Source: Candidatus Mycoplasma haematohominis (GTDB taxonomy: Bacteria > Bacillota_I > Bacilli_A > Mycoplasmatales > Mycoplasmoidaceae). Taken from it: DNA of 64,000 nucleotides. Shown here in pieces: positions 58,272 through 64,000 of this stretch. The position numbers and the translations under genes are program-made. Each line of letters opens with the position of its first letter. Position 1 is the first letter of the stretch. The DNA is taken from positions 42,536-106,535 of the forward strand of contig NZ_CACTIB010000021.1 in assembly GCF_902712995.1 (NCBI RefSeq), in the 5' to 3' direction. The notes under the pieces are model-generated. The model saw nothing but the letters and a program-made list of their open reading frames with translations, did no database searches and was not told the DNA's origin.

Positions 58272-59504
58272 CTAATTTTTTCCAATAATTAATAAATCTC
58301 TGTAATATTCATATCGCTTATTAGCTAATTCGATTTCTTTTGGGATTCCTGTCTCCAAATCTTCGCATAGCCCTCTTAGTTGATCTAAAGCATTAGCTAT
58401 TTGTTCCTGGATTTCTAGAGGAGGAAGGGGGATTTTTAGTTTTTTAATTGCTGTAGAAGTTAGATCAAAAACTTTTACTCCTTGTGTTAGCTGAATTTTT
58501 TGTTTTTTGATTTCTTTCGTAGATAGAGCGTAAGCCAAATATTTTGGATTTTGGTTGTGCTTAAAGATAGCTGTATGACCTCCAACAATTGCTTTTTCTT
58601 TACTTAAATAAGCGCAAGTTTTACCAATATCCTTTAAGTTTTCACTGGTGATAGCCATGATTAAATCTCCGTATTCACAATATTTAGGGCTTTTTATTAG
58701 CTTCTCGTCTATCAGTGAGGAACACTTGTTAAATCAAATGTTATGTTTTGTATGTATTTCTCCATAAAGAATGCAAGGACATTTTCCACTGCCTACCTGA
58801 GATTTAGTAATTCCATTACCTCTATAAATTTCTATTGCTATTTCTCCTAAAGTCTTATATTCTCCTCATCCTTTCTCAATTACATCGGAAATGAGCTTGT
58901 TCAGATAATACCTATATTGTTTTTTTTCTGAGCCTGAGTTCGATTTCTAACTCCCTCACTAACTCCCGAAACGAATCCAGAATTTCGGAAATTTGTTCTT
59001 GTATTTTTAGAGGAGGAAGAGGAATTTTTATTTTTTTAAGTCCGTTTGTTGAAATACTTACTATTGCTCCTTCTTTTGCGTATTTTTGTTTTTGTAGCTT
59101 TGCATTGTGTGTTGATAAAGCGTATGATAGATATTTTGGATTTTGATTATGCGTAAGCAAAAACATGTTTCCACCTGCTATTGCCTTTTCTTTTCCTAAA
59201 TAAGCACAGCAATCTCCAATACATCTAATAACTTGGCTAGCTGCAACTATTAAGAGATCTCCACATTCAAAATATTTAGGGTTTTTTATTAAAGATGGAT
59301 TAACTGTGAAGTTGCATTTGTCAAATCAAACCGAAAATGCATTAGATATCGAACCATAAGTGGTACAAGGATAACTTCCAGTACCAATTTGACTGTTATC
59401 TACTTCATTTCCTTTATAGATATCGGTAGCAATTTCTCCAAGAGATTTTCATTCCCAACCCCCCCCTTAGTTAATTGATTTGTTAGGGTTGTAATTGACT
59501 CCAT
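58272..59504 (-). CDS. hsdS: Type I RM specificity locus D, OFF by poly-G8 and split by a poly-A slip
   Basis: Leader MESITTLTNQLTK plus G8 leads to a stop, as in C and E. The hsdS frame (Trp-Glu-Trp-Lys-Ser-Leu-Gly-Glu-Ile) runs through TRD1 and the central Arg-Glu-Leu-Val-Arg-Glu-Leu helix, then meets an A8 run (58920-58927 as T8) where the other loci have A7, and ends at TAG 58912. TRD2 and the C-terminus continue in the next frame to 58272. If the G tract switched ON, only a half-subunit with one TRD would be made. Confidence 0.84.
58920..58927 (-). repeat. Poly-A8 run splitting hsdS locus D
   Basis: T8 on the + strand; B, C and both linkers of E have seven. The extra A shifts Lys-Lys-Gln-Tyr to Lys-Lys-Thr-Ile-stop. 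Confidence 0.8.
59459..59466 (-). repeat. Poly-G8 switch in hsdS locus D (OFF)
   Basis: C8 on the + strand; nine G joins the leader to Gly-Gly-Gly-Trp-Glu-Trp-Lys. Confidence 0.85.
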
Positions 59505-59510
59505 GTATTA

Positions 59511-59524
59511 ATTAGAAGTCTAAT
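59511..59524. promoter_or_regulatory. hsdS palindrome with one extra A, locus D
   Basis: ATTAGAAGTCTAAT: the arms are unchanged but the centre is one base longer than before loci A and C. Confidence 0.5.
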
Positions 59525-59580
59525 GAATAGAACTTATTTAGTAGTCTTAGTTAAAAAATAAGATTTTTTCTAAGGGGGAT

Positions 59581-59740
59581 TGTCTAATTCTTCGTATCAT
59601 TTTCTGCCCTACTTTTCATTACTTTCTACTTCTTTTCCATAAGGTTATTTTTTTATCTATTCGTCTTTCAAAGTAGTAGTGGAGCTTGCAATAATTGTTA
59701 CCGTTCCCTAACGGCTTGAACTAAAGATGTGTTCATGTAA
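59581..59740 (-). pseudogene. Relic 2 of the hsdS companion gene
   Basis: Same structure as relic 1: companion 3' end joined to companion 5' end with the middle missing, and the same junction sequence around 59668-59700 (GCAATAATTGTTACCG shared with relic 1). Upstream of locus D. Confidence 0.6.
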
Positions 59741-59774
59741 TTTTAGAATCTATTCTTACAGAAAGGGCTGTTCT

Positions 59775-61612
59775 CTAATTCTCTCCAGTAATTAATAGAT
59801 CTCTGTAATATTCATATCGCTTATTAGCTAATTCGATTTCTTTTGGTATTCCTTTTTCTAGATCTTCACATAGTTCTCTTAGATGATCTAAAGCATTAGC
59901 TATTTGTTCTTGGATTTCTAGAGGCGGAAGTGGGATTTTTAGTTTTTTTATTGCCTTGGTTGATATGTGCGAAACGGTTCCTTCGGTTGAGTATTTTATT
60001 TTTTGATTTAGTGCATGATTTGTAGATAGAGCATAAGATATGTATTTAGAATTTTGGGAATGTTTAAGAACAACGATATCGCTGCCCACAATTATTTTTT
60101 CTTTCCCTAGATAAGTACAGGATTTAGATATATTTTCTGCCATCACACTAGAGATGGCAAACAATAAATCCCCATGTTCACAATATTTAGGATTTTTGAT
60201 TAATTGTTTTTCTACGGAAGAAATGCATTTATCGAATCAAATTTCGTAATTTGTATATATTTCGCTGTAATGAATGCATGGATATTGATTTGTTTTTATT
60301 TCTTCTTTTTTAATTCCATTACCTCTGTAAATATCTATCGCTATTTCCCCTAAAGTCTTATATTCTCCCCATCCTTTTTCAATTACATCCGATATGAGCT
60401 TGTTCAAATAATACCTATATTGTTTTTTTCTGAGCTTGAGTTCGTTTTCTAACTCCCTCTCTAACTCCCTCTCTAACTCCCGAAACGAATCCAGAATTTC
60501 GGAAATTTGTTCTTGGATTTCTAAAGGAGGAAGAGGGATTTTTAGTTTTTTTATGCTTGCAATAGTTATTCCCGTAACGGTACCTGTTACGGCGAATTTC
60601 TCTTTTTGATTTATAGATTTAGTTGTTGCAAGAGCATAGGATAAGTATTTTCCGTTTTGATTATGGCGGATTAAAGTTATGTTCTTTCCAATAATTATTT
60701 TTTCTTGGCTTAAATAAGCACAGCACTTTCCAATTCCCGTTTTTGCTGTACTAGCATTTGCAATTAGTAAATCTCCATAATTGCCATATTTAACTCCTTT
60801 TATTAATTTTTCGTCTGTTTTGGAAATGCATTCATCGAATCAAATTTCAAATTTAGTATATATCTCGCCATAATGAACGCAAGGATAATTTCCTTGCCCT
60901 ATTTGAGACTTAATGGCTCCGACCCCTATACAAATTTCTGTTGTAATTTCCCCTAAAGTCTTATATTCCCCTCATCCTTTCTCAATTACATCGGAAATGA
61001 GCTTGTTCAAATAATACTCATATTGTTTTTTTCTGAGCTTGAGTTCGGTTTCTAATTCCCTCACTAATTCCCTCACTAATTCCCGAAGTATATCAAGGAT
61101 TTCAGAGATTTGTTCCTGGATTTCTAAGGGAGGAAGTGGGATTTTTAGTTTTTTAAGTTGTTCTATGGGAAGACCTTTTACTGCTCCGCCACGAACAATG
61201 TTATGTATTTCTTTTTGAAAACACAGAAGAGAATAGTAAAGATATTTAGGGTTTACTTCAGATTTAGTTTGTAATTTACAAACAGTTGAACTTAAATAAA
61301 AGTCTTGTTCGTGATTATTAAAAGCTATTTTTCCTGAACTAGCTCCAGAAGTTGTGATGCAAACTTCTCCGGGCTTTAAAAGAAATTTATTTAGATCTCT
61401 TGAATAGTCTTCTTTTGAAAAATAAACTAGTTTTTCCGTATCTATTTTTCCTTTTTGTACGTTTAGAACCTTTATTATCGGCAATCCTGATTTTTTATAT
61501 TTTTTTTCGTCGAAACTGAAGCCTCTTTGAATATCTATAACATCTGCAAGTGATTTTCATTTTCAACCCCCCCCTTAGTTAATTGATTTAGTAGAGTTGT
61601 AATTGACTCCAT
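59775..61612 (-). CDS. hsdS: Type I RM specificity subunit with three TRDs, locus E, OFF by poly-G8
   Basis: After the leader MESITTLLNQLTK and G8, the hsdS frame holds three target-recognition domains (about 61540-61150, 60980-60550 and 60370-59940) separated by two central helix repeats, then the usual C-terminus. Normal HsdS has two TRDs and about 410 aa; one added G would give 612 aa here. The first TRD (Phe-Ser-Phe-Asp, Ile-Lys-Val-Leu-Asn-Val) is unlike the others in the island. Both A7 runs are intact, so the only break is the G tract. Confidence 0.87.
60456..60491 (-). repeat. 12-bp repeat giving an extra Arg-Glu-Leu-Glu in locus E, linker 2
   Basis: Tandem AACTCCCTCTCT units on the + strand encode three Arg-Glu-Leu turns where loci A, B and D have two. 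Confidence 0.75.
61053..61088 (-). repeat. 12-bp repeat giving an extra Arg-Glu-Leu-Val in locus E, linker 1
   Basis: Tandem TAATTCCCTCAC units on the + strand encode three Arg-Glu-Leu turns in the first central helix of locus E. Confidence 0.75.
61567..61574 (-). repeat. Poly-G8 switch in hsdS locus E (OFF)
   Basis: C8 on the + strand; nine G would join Lys-Gly-Gly-Gly to Trp-Lys-Trp-Lys-Ser-Leu. Confidence 0.85.
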
Positions 61613-61618
61613 GTATTA

Positions 61619-61630
61619 ATTAGAGTCTAA
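61619..61630. promoter_or_regulatory. hsdS palindrome, locus E
   Basis: ATTAGAGTCTAA, lacking only the last T of the dyad found at loci A and C. Confidence 0.45.
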
Positions 61631-61661
61631 ATAAGAAAATTTATGTTGACGAGTATTAGTT

Positions 61662-62057
61662 TTATTTGAATTTATTCGTTGAAAATATTCATTGCACAAT
61701 TGTTCCAATTGACGATATTATTCCTGCAATTAAACCGAATAAGTTTAAAAATTTAAGAAATTTTGCAAAAAATAAATTTTTCGAATCCGAGAACAAGATT
61801 CTAAATTTCGAAATAAATTTTTTGATTTTATTTTTTTCTAAAAGATAAATTTCTTTCGTCTTTACATTTAGCGCAATAACTCTTGTTTTTCTTAAATTAA
61901 ATTTAGGTTCTAATTTTCCAAATTTTTTTAGGAATTCTTGCCAAGGAGTAGTTTTCTTTAATTTAGATTTAAATTTTTCTAATTCTTTTTTAGTAAAGAC
62001 ACTTATGATCACTTTAATAGCCCTTTTAGTCTTTCTCTTTCCTGCTTTTCTTTTCAA
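61662..62057 (-). CDS. Small basic protein with C-terminal membrane segment, hsdS-island family (131 aa)
   Basis: TTG at 62055-62057 gives the best alignment with its paralogs (basic opening, then Ile-Lys-Val-Ile-Ile-Ser-Val-Phe-Thr-Lys-Lys-Glu-Leu). A hydrophobic stretch near residues 100-122 resembles the tail of 55714. TGA at 61689 is Trp, extending the end to TAA at 61662. Its start overlaps the end of the upstream gene by 55 nt, so the start is uncertain. Confidence 0.62.
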
Positions 62058-62359
62058 TCTAAATATCTTTCAGATCAGCTTTTTTTAAAGAGTAATATGC
62101 TTAGATTTTCAATAAGAACAACGTCTTTGTATTCAAGAGAAGAGTGTCTGAATTTTTTTAACTCTTTTCTTACAATTTCTTCGGTTCTTTTTAAGCCATA
62201 GATAGGAATTAAGTCTTCGAACATTCCTGATAATCTCTTCTCAAAATTAAGTATTTTTCCATCAGCGCATTCTCTTGATAGAGAATCTATTTCTTCTGGA
62301 GTAAGGAGGGAGAATATTAGTTTTATTATTTTCCTTTTTCTGATCAAATTTAGGAACAT
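62003..62359 (-). CDS. Small basic helical protein, hsdS-island family (118 aa)
   Basis: Ile-Ile-Lys-Leu-Ile-Phe-Ser-Leu-Leu-Thr-Pro-Glu-Glu-Ile-Asp-Ser-Leu and Leu-Ile-Pro-Ile-Tyr-Gly-Leu-Lys align with 55312. TGA at 62075 and others are Trp, adding a charged tail (Trp-Ser-Glu-Arg, Lys-Gly-Leu-Leu) to TAA at 62003. The pair with 61662 parallels the 55312/55714 pair, though in a different orientation. Confidence 0.7.
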
Positions 62360-62388
62360 GTTTATTTTTTTAAGGGATAATAATATTT

Positions 62389-62947
62389 TTAACTTACATT
62401 GATTAGTAGTTCTTTATAGCACTTATATCTTTTCTTAGCTAACTCTATTTCTTTAGGTAATCCTTTTTCTAAGTTTTCATATAGTTCTCTTAGTGGTTCT
62501 AGTTGGTTAACTATTTTTTCTTGGATTTCTAGGGGAGGTAAAGGAATTTTTAGATTTTGAACATCTTTTTTCTTTATGTGAGTTGCTACTCCAGAAGTTG
62601 CAAATTTTTTTATTTGTTTCCTTATTTTTCAAGTGGAAAGGGCATAAGAGAGATACTTAGGATTTTGATTGTGTCTTACGATAAATAAATCAGTTCCTAT
62701 TAGACATTTATTGCTGTTTACGTAAGCACAAACTGAACCTATTGACTCTGCGTTTAAAGCGCCATTAGTAATCAACAAATCTCCAGGAAAACATCATTTC
62801 TTGGATTTAATTAATGTTCTATCTACTGATGAAAAACATTTTTCTATGCAGTATTTATAGGTTGTTCCTATTTCATGACATAATACGCAAGCATCTTTTC
62901 CTGTGTTCAAATGTTTCTTTCCAATGTCTCCCCCGCTATCTATTTCT
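62389..62947 (-). pseudogene. hsdS: Truncated hsdS fragment, locus F (TRD2 and C-terminus only)
   Basis: Nearly identical to the 3' half of locus A (52450-53012) with scattered differences (Arg-Glu-Leu-Tyr-Glu-Asn against Arg-Ala-Leu-Tyr-Glu-Asp). Identity stops abruptly at 62947, inside the start of TRD2, where unrelated + strand coding begins. No start or first half is present, so it cannot make a normal subunit. Confidence 0.82.
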
Positions 62948-64000
62948 ACAGTCCTATTTCTCCTGCGATAACTAAGACAAGTGACTATTATGAGCAGACA
63001 AGAATGGCTGCAGGATGGAAAGCTTTAGATGTTAAGGTTGTGCATGATATGAGCAATTTCCATGAATTTGTTCATAGTGTTTATTCCAAGATTGATTCCT
63101 ATAAGGATAAAAGTGGATTGAATATTACTGATTCTTGAGCAACCGGTCAAGCAGCTATTGGAATTTTGACAGATCCTAAAAAGAAACAAGAGATAATGGA
63201 TAACCTCGTTTCTTTTGGGGTTCATATCATAAATCAGTCATTTGATCCTAATTATTTCAAAGATAAATCAACTCCAGAGAATCAAAGACCATGGCCAGTC
63301 TTTTTTAAAACTTTATTGCAACAACCTTTCAAAATAGACAGTACTCAAGTTTTTGCAGGATACAGTAGAGCTATATTTGATGTAGATGAATTTGTTTTAA
63401 AGAATACTAAAGAACAACAGTCAAAATCAGGGGTAACAAGTAATGTTTACAAGATTTCAAAAGATTGACAAGATAAGGAAGTAAACGAAAATAAAATTAC
63501 CACAATTAAAGAATGAGATTATCCAGCTAAATATAAGAGCGAAAGTATAAAAAACATAGTTCAGAATTATGAAAACACCTATTCAAGTAACTTCCCTAAA
63601 TCACCTATGATCTTTGATTTCCCTTCAAATGAAAAATGAAATCTATTCTTGCAACAGGAAGGGGCAACCTCTACAGGGTTTATGAGGTATAGGGATAATT
63701 TGAAAAATATTATGTTGGAGGCTTTACATAATAAGCATATTCCTGGATCTAATCCTCCAACTGCCTTAAAACACTTTCCAGATCAGAAATTTATTAATTG
63801 AAATAGGGTAAAAATTAGCGCCACTCCTATAGATTTGGAAAAGGCATTGAAATCAGTTTTGGCTTTAACTAATCAGTGAAGTATGATATTTAATGCTTAT
63901 GCTAAGGTAAAACTCCACTCTAGGTTAGGTGAGATGATACAAAGAGATCCAATGCTTATTACTGTGAATATGATGATGGAGGATGGTACTTTTAGATTTA
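62911..64000 (+). CDS. HEFVH-motif protein, chimeric 5' end, runs off the window
   Basis: Open from ATG 62911 to the window end with TGA as Trp. The first 12 codons come from the antisense of the hsdS fragment; the native sequence begins about 62948 (Ser-Pro-Ile-Ser-Pro-Ala-Ile). His-Glu-Phe-Val-His near residue 51 fits the HExxH zinc-metalloprotease pattern, followed by Trp-Pro-Val-Phe-Phe and a His-Phe-Pro-Asp-Gln-Lys-Phe stretch. It may be a piece of a large mycoplasma membrane protein, but no family is recognised with certainty and protease activity is not shown. Confidence 0.6.

Noticed and set aside
52450..62947. Invertible hsdS locus as in M. pulmonis
   Set aside because: All hsdS copies and their repeats are in the same orientation; no inverted copies or recombinase gene were seen, so inversion is not supported here.
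1..64000. tRNA or rRNA genes, insertion sequences
   Set aside because: No cloverleaf with a typical T-arm, rRNA-like stretch, transposase motif or IS-type terminal repeat was noticed by eye; a covariance-model scan was not possible.

Overview
The window comes from a wall-less, AT-rich mollicute, almost certainly a haemotropic Mycoplasma (the former Haemobartonella/Eperythrozoon group); the species is not resolved from sequence alone. The main evidence is that UGA must be read as tryptophan: dozens of open frames run through TGA and only then align with their neighbours. Almost everything here belongs to tandem families of small proteins with one N-terminal hydrophobic anchor, as expected of haemoplasma chromosomes. 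Housekeeping genes are few: an RNase HII/HIII-type gene, a DUF2779 protein and a UvrD/PcrA-like helicase. No rRNA, tRNA, CRISPR array or transposase was seen.

Layout. (1) 1-8145, + strand: anchored proteins alternating between a long two-unit family (about 250-280 aa) and a short one-unit family (about 145-165 aa), with one fusion and one copy shortened by a stop. (2) 8151-18019, mostly - strand: two coiled-coil-type proteins, then ten proteins with an N-terminal anchor, a Ser/Gly/Glu/Pro/Gln-rich middle and a short conserved C-terminal helix region. Seven genes in this block carry a G7-G9 tract inside the coding region; one (14409-15075) is out of frame because of it, and one other gene (17359-18019) has a different frameshift. 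(3) 18281-22700: a membrane protein, small proteins, the RNase H-type gene and the DUF2779 gene. (4) 22890-47701, + strand: about 45 short anchored proteins packed head to tail, usually 3 nt apart or overlapping by 1 or 8 nt, with exchanged anchors and ectodomains, low-complexity versions and a gene shifted by a 13-bp tandem repeat. (5) 47719-50075, - strand: two paralogous exported-type proteins and one unrelated one. (6) 50296-52437: the helicase. (7) 52450-62947, - strand: an island of type I restriction-modification specificity genes (hsdS) with no hsdM or hsdR in view. (8) 62911-64000: the start of a + strand gene with an HEFVH motif, whose 5' end is built from antisense hsdS sequence.

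The main result is region 7. Of five long hsdS genes, four begin with the same 12-13-codon leader followed by a poly-G tract. In all four the tract is one G short of the length that joins the leader to the hsdS frame, so all are OFF as sequenced; the fifth lacks the tract and is intact. One locus encodes three target-recognition domains instead of two. The central helices differ in copy number of a 4-residue repeat, a change known in EcoR124 to alter recognition-site spacing. The hsdS promoters share a palindrome, and 560-bp direct repeats flank the island. Together with the poly-G tracts in region 2 and the 13-bp repeat in region 4, this suggests slipped-strand switching of both DNA methylation specificity and surface antigens. 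The sequences and reading frames are seen directly; switching and its consequences are inference.
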